From: Listeria monocytogenes ATCC 19117
Lineage (GTDB): Bacteria > Bacillota > Bacilli > Lactobacillales > Listeriaceae
NCBI RefSeq assembly: GCF_000307025.1
Contig: NC_018584.1
Span: 1,116,001-1,180,000 of the forward strand
Direction: 5' to 3'
DNA length: 64,000 bases
The notes below the pieces were generated by a model, which worked only from the letters and a program-made list of their open reading frames with translations, was not told the DNA's origin and made no database searches. The position numbers and the translations under genes were made by a program. Below are positions 19,594-29,841 of the stretch, one piece after another; within the stretch, counting starts at the first letter, position 1, and the number at the start of each line of letters is the position of its first letter.

Positions 19594-19977
19594 ATGAAGA
19601 AAGTAATTACATATGGCACATTTGATTTGATTCACTGGGGGCATATTCGTTTATTAGAACGAGCAAAAGCTTTAGGTGATTACCTTATTGTAGCCATTTC
19701 AACCGATGAATTTAATCGAATCAAACACAAAGAAGCATACCATAACTTTGAACATCGCAAATTAATTTTAGAGGCGATTAGATATGTCGACGAAGTGATT
19801 CCGGAAAGTAACTGGGAACAAAAATTAGAAGATGTTAAAAATCGTGATATTGATATTTTTGTGATGGGTGATGATTGGGAAGGCGAGTTTGACTTCTTAA
19901 AACCTTATTGTGAAGTCGTTTATTTACCACGAACAGACGGTATTTCTACTTCTAAGATTAAAGATGATTTAAAATAG
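19594..19977 (+). CDS. tagD: Glycerol-3-phosphate cytidylyltransferase TagD
   Basis: 127 residues, full length. Makes CDP-glycerol from CTP and glycerol-3-phosphate for the WTA linkage unit. Family motifs: TYGTFDLIHWGHIRLL (the HxGH nucleotidyltransferase motif, here HWGH) near the N-terminus and GISTSKI at the C-terminus. Confidence 0.95.
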   Translation: MKKVITYGTFDLIHWGHIRLLERAKALGDYLIVAISTDEFNRIKHKEAYHNFEHRKLILEAIRYVDEVIPESNWEQKLEDVKNRDIDIFVMGDDWEGEFDFLKPYCEVVYLPRTDGISTSKIKDDLK

Positions 19978-19981
19978 TCGT

Positions 19982-20040
19982 AGCACAAAACAGGCAGACC
20001 AGTAATGTTCAATTATTAGGTGGTGGGCTTGTTTTGTGCT
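19982..20040 (+). terminator. Hairpin after tagD
   Basis: 11-base arms agcacaaaaca / tgttttgtgct enclose a long loop. The following T-run is weak, so termination efficiency is uncertain. Confidence 0.5.
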
Positions 20041-20094
20041 ATTATTATGTATAAATAATAACGCAAAGAACTAGTTATGATAGGAGCAGAAGAA

Positions 20095-21585
20095 ATGACA
20101 AATTTATTTCAAGATGATAGTCTAACGCTGCATACAGACTTATATCAACTAAATATGATGAAAGCGTATTTTGACGATGGACTTCATGAGCGTAGATCGG
20201 TATTTGAAGTGTTTTTCCGAGATATGCCATTTGATTCGGGTTTTGTTGTGTTTGCGGGGCTAGAACGAATTATTCATTATATGCAAAATTTACGTTTTAC
20301 AGAAACGGATATTGCTTATTTACACGACGAACTTGGTTTTGATGGACCTTTTCTAGAATATTTACGTAATTTTAAATTTAAAGGAAATATTCTTGCTGCG
20401 AAAGAAGGGGAATTTGTTTTTAAAACAGAGCCAATCCTTCAAGTAGAAGCAAGCTTGGCGGAAGCACAATTAATTGAAACAGCTTTGCTTAATATTGTGA
20501 ATTTCCAAACGCTGATTGCAACAAAAGCGGCGCGAATCCGTTCTGTTATTGATGACGAAACGTTTGCAGAATTCGGTACAAGACGTGCACAAGAAATGGA
20601 TGCGGCTATTTGGGGCACACGAGCGGCTTACATCGGCGGTTGTGATTCGACGAGTAATGTTCGCGCTGGAAAAATTTTCGGTATTCCTGTGTCTGGTACG
20701 ATGGCACATGCGATGGTTCAAGCTTATCGCGACGAACTAGAAGCATTTAGAAGTTACGCAAAAACGCATTTTGATTCGATTTTCTTAGTAGATACATACG
20801 ATACGCTAAAATCTGGCGTACCAAATGCGATTAAAGTGGCGAAAGAAATGGGCGATAAAATTAACTTTATCGGCATTCGTTTAGATAGCGGGGATATGGC
20901 TTTCTTATCTAAAAAAGCACGCCAAATGTTAGATGAGGCTGGTTTTACAGAAGCAAAAATCTTTGCTTCGAGTGACTTAGACGAACATACTATTTTATCG
21001 TTAAAAGCGCAAAAAGCAAAAATCGATTCTTGGGGCGTTGGCACAAAACTAATCACCGCTTACGACCAACCAGCATTAGGTGCCGTTTACAAAATGGCGG
21101 CAATTGCTGATGAAAATGATATTTTACAAGATTCGATTAAACTTTCGAGTAACACCGAAAAAGTGTCGACTCCTGGTAAAAAGAAAGTTTACCGGATTAT
21201 TACGAATGAAGATGGCTTGAAAGCGGAAGGCGATTATATTGCTTTAGCGGACGAATCACTCGAAAATGTGGATAAACTAACGATGTTCCACCCAGTTCAT
21301 ACGTATATTATGAAAACAGTCGAGAACTTCACCGCGCGTGAGCTACTTGTACCGATTTTCCAAAACGGAGAACTTGTATATGATATGCCTTCACTAGATG
21401 AAATTAAAGCATATAAAGAAGAGAACTTGGCGCTACTTTGGGACGAGTACAAACGAACAGTTCGTCCGGAGCAATACCCAGTTGATTTAAGTGTAAAATG
21501 TTGGAAAAATAAGATGCGTAATATCGAAAAGGTACGTAAAAGTGTCCAGCTTCATTCACCAGTTGAACTAGATATGCCGTTTTAG
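20095..21585 (+). CDS. pncB: Nicotinate phosphoribosyltransferase PncB
   Basis: 496 residues from the ATG behind aggagcagaaga. Converts nicotinate and PRPP to nicotinate mononucleotide in NAD salvage. Typical motifs: [13 protein letters not shown] near the N-terminus, EFGTRRAQ at the active site, and IRLDSGDMA in the phosphate-binding part. nadE follows 11 bases later with its own aggagg, so the pair covers the first and last steps of Preiss-Handler salvage. Confidence 0.95.
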   Translation: MTNLFQDDSLTLHTDLYQLNMMKAYFDDGLHERRSVFEVFFRDMPFDSGFVVFAGLERIIHYMQNLRFTETDIAYLHDELGFDGPFLEYLRNFKFKGNILAAKEGEFVFKTEPILQVEASLAEAQLIETALLNIVNFQTLIATKAARIRSVIDDETFAEFGTRRAQEMDAAIWGTRAAYIGGCDSTSNVRAGKIFGIPVSGTMAHAMVQAYRDELEAFRSYAKTHFDSIFLVDTYDTLKSGVPNAIKVAKEMGDKINFIGIRLDSGDMAFLSKKARQMLDEAGFTEAKIFASSDLDEHTILSLKAQKAKIDSWGVGTKLITAYDQPALGAVYKMAAIADENDILQDSIKLSSNTEKVSTPGKKKVYRIITNEDGLKAEGDYIALADESLENVDKLTMFHPVHTYIMKTVENFTARELLVPIFQNGELVYDMPSLDEIKAYKEENLALLWDEYKRTVRPEQYPVDLSVKCWKNKMRNIEKVRKSVQLHSPVELDMPF

Positions 21586-21596
21586 GAGGAATTATA

Positions 21597-22421
21597 ATGG
21601 AAATCAGAGAAAGAATTTTAGCAGATATGCAAGTGGCAGAAACGATTGATGCACACGAAGAAATCCGAAAAAGTGTCGAGTTTTTAAAAGCATATTTAAA
21701 AAAGAATACGTTCTTAAAAAGCTTTGTTCTTGGGATTTCTGGGGGACAAGATTCGACTTTAACAGGAAAACTAGCACAGATGGCGATAAGCGAAATGCGA
21801 GCAGAAACGGGTGACGATGAGTACCAATTCTTCGCTGTGAGCTTGCCATACGGAACGCAACTAGATGAATCGGACCGTCAAGATGCACTGAACTTTATGG
21901 AACCAGATAATCGTTTAACCGTAAATATTAAAGCTTCAGTGGATGCGAGTGTTGCGGCGCTTGCGGAAGCGGGAGTGGAACTATCTGATTTCGCTAAAGG
22001 TAACGAAAAAGCGCGCGAACGGATGAAAGTACAATACGCAATTGCAGCGATGCATAAAGGCGTAGTAGTTGGAACCGATCACTCCGCAGAAGCAGTTACT
22101 GGCTTTTATACGAAATACGGCGACGGTGGAACGGATATTAATCCACTATTCCGCTTGAATAAAAGACAAGGCAAGGCGCTTCTTAAAGAGCTTGGCTGCC
22201 CAGAACATCTATATTTGAAAAAACCGACAGCAGATTTAGAAGATAATAAACCGGCACTTCCTGATGAGGTCGCGCTTGGTGTGACTTATGACCAAATTGA
22301 CGATTACTTGGAAGGTAAGGAAGTTCCAGCAGATGCTGCAGCAAAAATTGAGAACTGGTTTATTAAAACCGAACATAAACGCCATATGGCAATTACTATA
22401 TTTGACGATTTCTGGAAATAG
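21597..22421 (+). CDS. nadE: NH3-dependent NAD+ synthetase NadE
   Basis: 274 residues. Amidates deamido-NAD to NAD with ammonia and ATP. The PP-loop motif [17 protein letters not shown] is at about 46-62, with [20 protein letters not shown] downstream. There is no glutaminase domain, so it belongs to the short, ammonia-dependent class. Confidence 0.96.
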   Translation: MEIRERILADMQVAETIDAHEEIRKSVEFLKAYLKKNTFLKSFVLGISGGQDSTLTGKLAQMAISEMRAETGDDEYQFFAVSLPYGTQLDESDRQDALNFMEPDNRLTVNIKASVDASVAALAEAGVELSDFAKGNEKARERMKVQYAIAAMHKGVVVGTDHSAEAVTGFYTKYGDGGTDINPLFRLNKRQGKALLKELGCPEHLYLKKPTADLEDNKPALPDEVALGVTYDQIDDYLEGKEVPADAAAKIENWFIKTEHKRHMAITIFDDFWK

Positions 22422-22433
22422 GAGGCTGTTTAA

Positions 22434-22742
22434 ATGAAAGTTGGTTATGGTTTATTAACTGCATTTTATACACATCCAGGAGAAAAAGATAATTTAGTGA
22501 AAATTTTGCTTGAAGCGGCTGAAGGATTGGATGATTACAACACGTGTATTCAGTATATTGTCAGCGAATCTGAAACCGAGCCAGACACGGTGTTTGTTTC
22601 TGAAATTTGGGTCGACAAAGGGCATCATGCAGCATCACTTGATAACCCAGCTGTACAAGAAACCATTGCACGCGCAAAACCGATGATAAAAGAAATAAAA
22701 CAAATACAAGAATTAGACATACTCGGTGGAAAAGGCATATAA
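22434..22742 (+). CDS. Antibiotic biosynthesis monooxygenase-like protein
   Basis: 102 residues with a ferredoxin-like ABM fold signature: Y.LLTAFYTHPGEKDNLVKILLEAA at the N-terminus, SEIWVDKGHHAAS mid-protein. Small ABM proteins act as quinol monooxygenases or unknown oxidoreductases. It follows nadE by 12 bases and ends before a terminator, so it closes the pncB-nadE unit. The substrate is unknown. Confidence 0.7.
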   Translation: MKVGYGLLTAFYTHPGEKDNLVKILLEAAEGLDDYNTCIQYIVSESETEPDTVFVSEIWVDKGHHAASLDNPAVQETIARAKPMIKEIKQIQELDILGGKGI

Positions 22743-22755
22743 TTTTAACAACAAG

Positions 22756-22788
22756 AATGATTCTGGGGCTCTCCTGGAATCATTTTTT
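22756..22788 (+). terminator. Terminator of the pncB-nadE unit
   Basis: Stem aatgattc / gaatcatt with a 13-base loop and six T. It lies just before the PTS IIB ribosome-binding site (ggaggg). Confidence 0.75.
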
Positions 22789-22801
22789 GGAGGGATGAGA
22801 A

Positions 22802-23206
22802 ATGAAAACGTTGATGATTGTTTGTGCTGGTGGTGCGACGTCGAGTTTAATGGCGCAAAATGTCGTGAAAAGCGCGACGTCAGAAGGAATGGACGCTGTT
22901 CTACTATTTCCAGATGATGTGAAATATAAAGATAGTTTTCGTGAAAAATACAGCGAGCGGGATTTGGTTGTCGTGATGGGACCAGTCGGCGCAATTACAG
23001 CTGGGAAATTCCGTGATTATAAAGAACAGGTTGACGCGGTTTTAGTAGCACCACAAGTGAAATATATGTACAAAACAGTGGAGGAAGTATTAGGCGAACT
23101 AAGTATTCCTTGCGCTAATATTGATTCACTCGATTTCGGTCGGATGCGTGGAGATAAGATTCTCACGCAAGGTCTAGCCTTAATGGATGCGAAAAATTCC
23201 AAATAA
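22802..23206 (+). CDS. Orphan PTS EIIB, lactose/cellobiose family
   Basis: 134 residues. The N-terminal MKTLMIVCAGGATSSLM carries the phosphorylatable Cys (residue 8) of EIIB-Lac/Cel proteins. The C-terminal ~30 residues extend past the usual ~100-residue domain. No EIIA or EIIC is next to it, so it must work with components elsewhere or have a regulatory role. Confidence 0.8.
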   Translation: MKTLMIVCAGGATSSLMAQNVVKSATSEGMDAVLLFPDDVKYKDSFREKYSERDLVVVMGPVGAITAGKFRDYKEQVDAVLVAPQVKYMYKTVEEVLGELSIPCANIDSLDFGRMRGDKILTQGLALMDAKNSK

Positions 23207-23250
23207 GGTGTTGCAACTTTAGAGGGGAAACGTTAAAATGAAAGAAGATG

Positions 23251-23278
23251 AAAAGGACAAGTGATTTGTCCTTTTCTT
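23251..23278 (+). terminator. Terminator after PTS IIB
   Basis: 10-base arms aaaaggacaa / ttgtcctttt with a short loop and a T-rich tail. Confidence 0.75.
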
Positions 23279-23334
23279 ATATTATTGTGAAGTAACCGCG
23301 ATTTTGCGGTTTCATTTTATAGATAAGGGTGGTT

Positions 23335-24891
23335 TTGTTTAAAATTATGAAAGACTTTACCGAGCAAGAGAAAATTATCGTTCTAGATTTTGGTAGTCAG
23401 TACAATCAACTAATTACGCGCCGCATTCGTGAGTTCGGTGTGTATAGTGAATTACATCCGCATACTATTACAGTTGAAGAAATGAAAGCACTAAATCCAA
23501 CGGGGATTATTTTTTCAGGAGGACCTAACAGTGTGTATGACGAAGATGCCTTCCGCGCTGACGAAAGAATCCTTGACATGGGAATTCCGATTTTGGGAAT
23601 TTGTTACGGCATGCAATTAATGACAACGCACTTCGGTGGCAAAGTAGAACGTGCGAAAGACCGCGAATACGGGAAAGCGGACATTCACGTTGAGAAGCCA
23701 AACCGTTTATTTGCTGGACTACCAACCGATCAAGTTGTTTGGATGAGTCACGGCGATTTAGTCGTTGAGGAGCCTGCTGGTTTTGAAGTAACAATTACTA
23801 GTAAATCTTGCCCAATTGCAGGTATTGCGGACGAAGAACGTTCACTTTACGGCGTGCAATTCCACCCAGAAGTACGTCACTCAGTTTACGGCAACGAATT
23901 ACTGAAGAATTTTGCATTAAATGTTTGTGGCTGTAAAGGCGACTGGACAATGGAGAACTTTAGTGAAGTAGAAATTGCTAAAATCCAAGAAATCGTAGGC
24001 GACAAAAAAGTCTTGCTTGCCCTTTCTGGCGGCGTAGATTCCTCTGTTGTTGGTGTGTTAATTCATAAAGCAATCGGCGACCAACTAACTTGTATTTTCG
24101 TAGACCATGGCCTTCTTCGCAAAGGGGAAGCTGACCAAGTAATGGCAACATTACAAGGCGAATTCAACATGAACATCATCAAAGTAGATGCGAAAAAACG
24201 CTTCATGGACAAACTTGCTGGCGTTTCTGACCCAGAGCAAAAACGTAAAATCATCGGTAACGAATTCATTTACGTATTCGACGATGAAGCTAACAAACTA
24301 GACGGCGTAGAATTCCTAGCTCAAGGAACACTTTACACAGACATCATCGAAAGTGGTACAGCAACTGCCCAAACAATCAAGTCTCACCACAATGTAGGCG
24401 GCTTACCAGAAGATATGCAATTTAAACTAATCGAACCATTAAATACACTTTTCAAAGATGAAGTTCGCGCACTAGGAACAGAACTTGGCATGCCTGACGC
24501 AATCGTTTGGCGCCAACCATTCCCAGGCCCAGGCTTAGGAATCCGCGTTCTTGGCGAAATTACGGAAGAGAAATTAGAGATTGTCCGCGATTCTGATTAC
24601 ATCTTGCGTGAAGAAATCAAAAACGCAGGTCTAGAACGCGAAATCTGGCAATACTTTACTGCTCTTCCAAATATCCGTAGCGTTGGTGTTATGGGTGATG
24701 GCAGAACATATGACCATACTGTGGTTGTTCGTGCGGTGACGAGTATTGATGGTATGACAGCCGATTGGGCACGTATTCCGTGGGATGTACTGGAGAAAAT
24801 TTCGGTACGGATTGTGAATGAAGTGGATCACGTGAATCGTGTTGTTTATGATATTACGAGTAAACCACCAGCTACGGTTGAGTGGGAGTAA
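23335..24891 (+). CDS. guaA: GMP synthase GuaA
   Basis: Glutamine-hydrolysing GMP synthase (XMP to GMP). The glutamine amidotransferase domain (about 10-200) shows GGPNSVYDE, the nucleophile Cys in GICYGMQ, and the FHPE catalytic His/Glu. The ATP-pyrophosphatase domain has the P-loop [10 protein letters not shown], and the C-terminal dimerisation domain has [13 protein letters not shown] and ends in [13 protein letters not shown] start at 23335 with aagggtgg just upstream gives 518 residues; an ATG at 23347 is possible but far from that site. The 3' end is a known integration hotspot in Listeria, and the DNA beyond it is accessory here. Confidence 0.95.
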   Translation: MFKIMKDFTEQEKIIVLDFGSQYNQLITRRIREFGVYSELHPHTITVEEMKALNPTGIIFSGGPNSVYDEDAFRADERILDMGIPILGICYGMQLMTTHFGGKVERAKDREYGKADIHVEKPNRLFAGLPTDQVVWMSHGDLVVEEPAGFEVTITSKSCPIAGIADEERSLYGVQFHPEVRHSVYGNELLKNFALNVCGCKGDWTMENFSEVEIAKIQEIVGDKKVLLALSGGVDSSVVGVLIHKAIGDQLTCIFVDHGLLRKGEADQVMATLQGEFNMNIIKVDAKKRFMDKLAGVSDPEQKRKIIGNEFIYVFDDEANKLDGVEFLAQGTLYTDIIESGTATAQTIKSHHNVGGLPEDMQFKLIEPLNTLFKDEVRALGTELGMPDAIVWRQPFPGPGLGIRVLGEITEEKLEIVRDSDYILREEIKNAGLEREIWQYFTALPNIRSVGVMGDGRTYDHTVVVRAVTSIDGMTADWARIPWDVLEKISVRIVNEVDHVNRVVYDITSKPPATVEWE

Positions 24892-25002
24892 TGAATAAAA
24901 TAAAATGCCATTTTTACGCTGATTTAATAGGGATTTACGATTTATAGGAAGGTTGTTTTTAGTTAAAATTAATTGGTTCCCCGCCAAAAATTAGTGAGGT
25001 TA

Positions 25003-25043
25003 AAAAAATGCTTTTATCATATAGTGATAAAGGCATTTTTTTT
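25003..25043 (+). terminator. Terminator of guaA
   Basis: 17-base arms with a single G-U pair (aaaaaatgcttttatca / tgataaaggcatttttt) and a long T-run. Lies 110 bases after guaA and ~110 before the methylase; the rest of this gap shows nothing recognisable. Confidence 0.85.
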
Positions 25044-25150
25044 GTTAGCTATTAAAAATAATATCGCTTCTTCTTCAATCAATACTAGAAAAACTTACAA
25101 ATTTTGTTATAATTATTATAATACTAGCTGAATAAAGGACTGTAGATCAA

Positions 25151-27913
25151 ATGCCAAAGAAAAATTTATTATCTATCACGGAAATTGAAGATAGAGCTAA
25201 AATAATAATTGAAAATTTAAATGAAGAAACTTTTATTGAAGAGTTTTTAGGACTTTTTGATATTCCTAAAACAAGTACCACACGTGCAGGATCCAGTAAA
25301 GGTGATTTTTTGATTCGAAATAAAGTTCGTTATCGAAAAGTTGAAAATAATCCACTACGCGCTATTGATGAAATCGAGCAAGAAATTGTATCGCAAAATA
25401 AAAAACCTCGCTATCTCATCACAACTGATTTTGAAATGCTTTATGCTAAAGATACAAAAACTAATGATTCTCTTGCTATTCACTTTGAAGATTTACCAAC
25501 TTCTGCAGAGTTTTTCCTTGCATGGAATGGAATTGAGAAAGTAGATTACCAAAAAGAAAACCCAGCGGATATAAAAGCGGCGGAGCGTTTCACAAAACTT
25601 TATGATGAATTGGTCAAAATCAATCCAGAGCTTGCAAAAAAAGAAACTGACGGCAAATCCTTCAACCTATTTCTAATTCGTTCACTTTTCTTGTACTTCT
25701 CTGAAGATACAGAAATTATCACTAAAGGTTCTTTTACTAATATTCTTAAAATAAGAACTGAAACCGATGGAAGTAATCTAAATTCAGTCATCAAAGAATT
25801 ATTTTTAATTTTAGATGTGCCCGAAAAACAACGATACGATATGCCTGATTGGTTGAAAGAATTTCCATACGTTAATGGCAACCTTTTCAAAGAACCACAT
25901 CATGATTTAAACTTTAGCACCTTTACCCGGAAACTACTCATCGAAGCTGGAGAATTGCTCAATTGGAATGAGATCAATCCTGATATTTTGGGGGCAATGA
26001 TTCAAACTGTTGCAAACAAAGAAGAACGTCAAGTCTCAGGCATGCACTACACGAGTGTGCCAAATATCATGAAAGTGATTAAACCACTATTTTGGGATAA
26101 TATTCAAGCAGAGTACCAAAGGCTATCTGACCGTGCAGATGATTACAAAGACCGTGATATTACCGAAAAACAAAGACGAGAACAACAACGAGATATTATC
26201 AAACAACTGGGTCGCTTGCTTGAGCGAATGAGTAAAATTAAGTTCTTAGACCCTGCCTGTGGTTCTGGCAACTTTTTGATTATTACCTACATAGAGCTTC
26301 GAAGACTTGAAATCCAAATCCTTGTTAAAATCCGTGAAATTCAGGAAGCTTTAAATGAAAAGGATGTTTATCAAGGAGAATTACTCAAACGATCTAAGAT
26401 AAGGCTCAACCAATTCTCAGGTATTGAGCTTGATGATTTTGCGCATGAGGTAGCTAGACTTTCTCTTTATATTGCTGAACATCAAATGAATGTAGAAATG
26501 ATGGAATCTTTAGCTGACTATCAACCTAGAATCTTTCCTCTTCAAGAATCAGGAAATATTGTACACGGTAACGCCTTGCACATGGATTGGAATAAAGTTC
26601 TCACACACGAGGCAAAAGATGAAGTCTATATTATGGGAAATCCACCATATATTGGTAGCAAACGACAAACTGAAGATCAAAAGCAGGAAATAGATACTTT
26701 GTTTTTAAATGTTCATAATCATCGACAGTTAGATTATATTTCTGGTTGGTTTATCAAAGGAGCTAAATTTATTCACCAAGCCAATGCAAAACTTGCATTC
26801 GTCACTACTAACTCTATCAACCAAGGACAGCAGGTTGCCGTACTTTGGAATGAAATATTTAAATACAATGTTGAAATAAATTTTGCTTACACTTCATTTA
26901 AATGGGCTAACAGTGCAAGCAATAATGCAGGTGTTACAGTTGCAATTATTGGAATTTGCCCAATTGAGGCAAGTGAGATTAAATATTTATTTGATGAAAC
27001 TGAGGTTGCAAGAACCGTAAAGAGTATAAATGCTTACTTGGTAGACGGAGAAAATATTCTAGTTTCAGAAAAAAAAAGCCCTATATCTGATATACCAATA
27101 GTTGATTATGGAAGTATGGCTAATGATAATGGAAATTTGATCTTTAATACTATTGAGTATTTTGAAATTATTGATAAATATCCTGATTTGGGAGCAGTTA
27201 TAAAAAAATTCATTGGCGGAAAAGATTTTATAGATGGTAGTTATAGGTATGCTTTATGGATGACCAAAAAAGATTTTGAGAAGTACGCAGATAACCAATT
27301 AATAATAAAAAGAACAACTGCTGTAAAGGAATATCGGCAAAATAGTAAAAGGAATTCCACTAAAGAACTATCAAAATATCCTTATCGCTTTGGGGAATGC
27401 AGATATGAAGATAAAGATTATATACTAATCCCGAGGACATCATCAGAGTCTCGTGAATATGTGCCAATGGGATATTTCACAGATCGATCAGTGGCCTCAG
27501 ACTCTGCGGTGGCAGTCTACGGTGCCCCGATCTGGCTCCTCGGTATCCTACAATCTCGCATGCATATGACTTGGCTTCGCTCAGTTGGTGGGAAAATGAA
27601 AACGGATTATCGCTATTCAGCAGGCATGGTTTACAATACTTTCCCAATTTCCAAGCTTTCAACCCAACGTAAAAATGTCCTTGAAGAAGCCGTTTTAGAG
27701 ATGCTGGATGTCCGTGAGGAAGAAGGTGGTACACTTGCTGAGCTATATGGTGGCGCGAATAAACCTATGAACGCAAGATTACGCGAAGCACACGAAAAGA
27801 TTGACGGCATTGTGGAACGTGCTTATAAGCAAGAACCTTTCAAATCCGATGAGGAACGATTGAATGTACTGTTGAAGCTTTATCAAGAAATGGTAAATGA
27901 GGAGAAAAAATGA
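25151..27913 (+). CDS. N6-adenine DNA methyltransferase, MmeI-like layout
   Basis: 920 residues. SAM-binding motif I FLDPACGSGNFL at about 365 and the catalytic motif IV NPPYIGSK at about 497 mark a gamma-class N6-adenine methyltransferase. The order (N-terminal ~170 residues resembling the MmeI-type nuclease region, helical spacer, methylase, C-terminal target-recognition region and helical tail) fits type IIL/MmeI-like enzymes. In the N-terminal region I see GDFLI followed by VRYRKVE where an active PD-(D/E)xK enzyme should show E-x-K, so the nuclease looks inactive. It is the first gene of a tightly overlapping operon with a helicase and a GIY-YIG nuclease. It could instead be read as a type I-like methylase, but no HsdS is present. 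Confidence 0.82.
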   Translation: MPKKNLLSITEIEDRAKIIIENLNEETFIEEFLGLFDIPKTSTTRAGSSKGDFLIRNKVRYRKVENNPLRAIDEIEQEIVSQNKKPRYLITTDFEMLYAKDTKTNDSLAIHFEDLPTSAEFFLAWNGIEKVDYQKENPADIKAAERFTKLYDELVKINPELAKKETDGKSFNLFLIRSLFLYFSEDTEIITKGSFTNILKIRTETDGSNLNSVIKELFLILDVPEKQRYDMPDWLKEFPYVNGNLFKEPHHDLNFSTFTRKLLIEAGELLNWNEINPDILGAMIQTVANKEERQVSGMHYTSVPNIMKVIKPLFWDNIQAEYQRLSDRADDYKDRDITEKQRREQQRDIIKQLGRLLERMSKIKFLDPACGSGNFLIITYIELRRLEIQILVKIREIQEALNEKDVYQGELLKRSKIRLNQFSGIELDDFAHEVARLSLYIAEHQMNVEMMESLADYQPRIFPLQESGNIVHGNALHMDWNKVLTHEAKDEVYIMGNPPYIGSKRQTEDQKQEIDTLFLNVHNHRQLDYISGWFIKGAKFIHQANAKLAFVTTNSINQGQQVAVLWNEIFKYNVEINFAYTSFKWANSASNNAGVTVAIIGICPIEASEIKYLFDETEVARTVKSINAYLVDGENILVSEKKSPISDIPIVDYGSMANDNGNLIFNTIEYFEIIDKYPDLGAVIKKFIGGKDFIDGSYRYALWMTKKDFEKYADNQLIIKRTTAVKEYRQNSKRNSTKELSKYPYRFGECRYEDKDYILIPRTSSESREYVPMGYFTDRSVASDSAVAVYGAPIWLLGILQSRMHMTWLRSVGGKMKTDYRYSAGMVYNTFPISKLSTQRKNVLEEAVLEMLDVREEEGGTLAELYGGANKPMNARLREAHEKIDGIVERAYKQEPFKSDEERLNVLLKLYQEMVNEEKK

Positions 27914-29841
27914 CATCAAATATTTTTGAAATTAATTATAATGGTACTGGACAAAGCCAAAATACAAATGCGTTAGGAATGCGTGAGATGCAGGCGCGTG
28001 TCTATGAAAAACGTACATCTCAATATCTATTAGTTAAAGCTCCCCCTGCATCAGGGAAATCACGCGCTTTGATGTTTGTAGCTTTGGATAAGCTCGCAAA
28101 TCAAGGCATAAAAAAAGTAATTATTGCAGTTCCAGAACGTTCAATTGGAAAATCTTTTCAAACCACAGAACTAGCAAAATTCGGCTTCTTCTCTGATTGG
28201 ATTATTAATCCCAAAAACAATCTCATGGATCGTGGAACAAGTGAAAGTAAAGTGTCTCAGTTTGTTAATTTTATTCGTTCAACAAACTCAGAAGATAATA
28301 TTATGGTTTGCACCCACGCGACTCTACGTTTTGCTTTTGAAAAATTGAATGATTCTGACTTTGACAATGTTTTACTTGCCATTGATGAGTTTCATCATGT
28401 ATCACAAGATGATAATTCTGTTCTTGGTAATGCGATGCGTAAAATTATGGGAAATTCTTCTGCGCATATCATTGCAATGACAGGTTCCTACTTTCGAGGT
28501 GATTCAGTACCAATTTTAGAGTCTACTGATGAGCAAAAATTTGATAAGGCAACCTATACTTATTTTGAACAACTTGAAGGTTATAAATATCTAAAGAGTT
28601 TTGCAATGGGCTATAGCTTTTATCGAGGTCGTTATACTGATGCACTTTCAGAAGTTTTGGATACCTCAAAGAAAACAATTATTCATATTCCAAATGTAAA
28701 TTCCGGCGAATCCACCAAAGATAAATATGATGAAGTTGACCGTATTCTAGAAGAATTAGGTGATGCAAAATTTGATGAAAAATCAGGGATTTGGCTACTA
28801 ACTGGAAAATATGGACGAGTATTAAAAATTGCTGATTTGGTTAATGAAGAAGGTCGTGAAAAAGTTCAAGAATATATCCGAAATATGTCTAAACTAGATG
28901 ACTTGGACATTATTATTGCACTTGGTATGGCAAAAGAGGGATTTGACTGGCCTTTCGCAGAATATGCTTTAACAATTGGTTATCGTAATTCATTAACTGA
29001 AGTTGTGCAAATTATTGGGCGCGTGACTCGTGATAGTTCAAATAAAACTCATGCACAATTTACCAATTTAATTGCTCAACCAGATGCTCAAGATGATGAG
29101 GTCATGTTTGCGGTTAATAATGTCATGAAAGCAATCACTGCAAGTCTTTTGATGGAATCTGTATTAGCTCCAAACTTTAACTTTAAGCGTAAAGATAATG
29201 ATGACCAAAAATCAAAAGGAACAGAAATATTCATCAAAGGTTTAAAAGAGACCAGTACTGAGCGTTCAAAAAATATTATTCAAAACGATTTGAATGACTT
29301 GAAAGCGACTATTTTACAAGACAGTCAAATTCAGCAAGCTATTGCTGCCGGTGTAAGTGCAAAAGTGATTAATAAGCAACTTGTACTGCGAGTGATAATG
29401 AATACCTATCCTGATTTGTCAAATGATGAGACTGAGGAAGTTCGTCAGCACTTAGTTGCACAAGCTGTCATTCAGTCTGCGGAACATGAAGAAGGAACAG
29501 GCGGGAATCAATTTCTTAGAATGGCGAATAAATTTATAAATATTGATGAAATTGCAATTGATTTGATTGATGAAGTAAATCCCTTCCAGCGTGCCTATGA
29601 GGTTATTTCAAAGGAAATTGATGCACCAACTTTACGCTTTATCCAAGATTATATGGATGGTATAAAATTCACTTTTTCTGAAGATGAATTAGTTATGTTG
29701 TATCCTCAAATTGTTCAATTTAAAAATGAAAATGGTAGAATTCCAGATAAGTCTAGTTCAGATCAATACGAGCAAAGATTAGCCTATGCTTTATTACGTT
29801 TGGAGCAACTAAGAAGAGAGAGACAAGATGGACAAGCTTAA
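27910..29841 (+). CDS. SF2 DEAD/DEAH-box helicase of the methylase operon
   Basis: 643 residues. Walker A APPASGKS at 44-51, DExH box AIDEFHHV at about 157-164, motif III-like MTGSYFRGD, and motifs V/VI AKEGFDW and QIIGRVTR (about 367-374) define an SF2 translocase/helicase. About 220 further residues, mostly helical, form a system-specific C-terminus. Its ATG overlaps the methylase stop (ATGA) and its end overlaps the nuclease start by 14 bases, so the three are co-translated. It probably acts as motor for foreign DNA processing, as in type I/III restriction enzymes; this is inference. Confidence 0.85.
   Translation: MTSNIFEINYNGTGQSQNTNALGMREMQARVYEKRTSQYLLVKAPPASGKSRALMFVALDKLANQGIKKVIIAVPERSIGKSFQTTELAKFGFFSDWIINPKNNLMDRGTSESKVSQFVNFIRSTNSEDNIMVCTHATLRFAFEKLNDSDFDNVLLAIDEFHHVSQDDNSVLGNAMRKIMGNSSAHIIAMTGSYFRGDSVPILESTDEQKFDKATYTYFEQLEGYKYLKSFAMGYSFYRGRYTDALSEVLDTSKKTIIHIPNVNSGESTKDKYDEVDRILEELGDAKFDEKSGIWLLTGKYGRVLKIADLVNEEGREKVQEYIRNMSKLDDLDIIIALGMAKEGFDWPFAEYALTIGYRNSLTEVVQIIGRVTRDSSNKTHAQFTNLIAQPDAQDDEVMFAVNNVMKAITASLLMESVLAPNFNFKRKDNDDQKSKGTEIFIKGLKETSTERSKNIIQNDLNDLKATILQDSQIQQAIAAGVSAKVINKQLVLRVIMNTYPDLSNDETEEVRQHLVAQAVIQSAEHEEGTGGNQFLRMANKFINIDEIAIDLIDEVNPFQRAYEVISKEIDAPTLRFIQDYMDGIKFTFSEDELVMLYPQIVQFKNENGRIPDKSSSDQYEQRLAYALLRLEQLRRERQDGQA

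Noticed and set aside
23290-23310. Purine riboswitch upstream of guaA
   Set aside because: Only a short gc-rich hairpin (accgc / gcggt) is present; the three-way junction and conserved loops are lacking.
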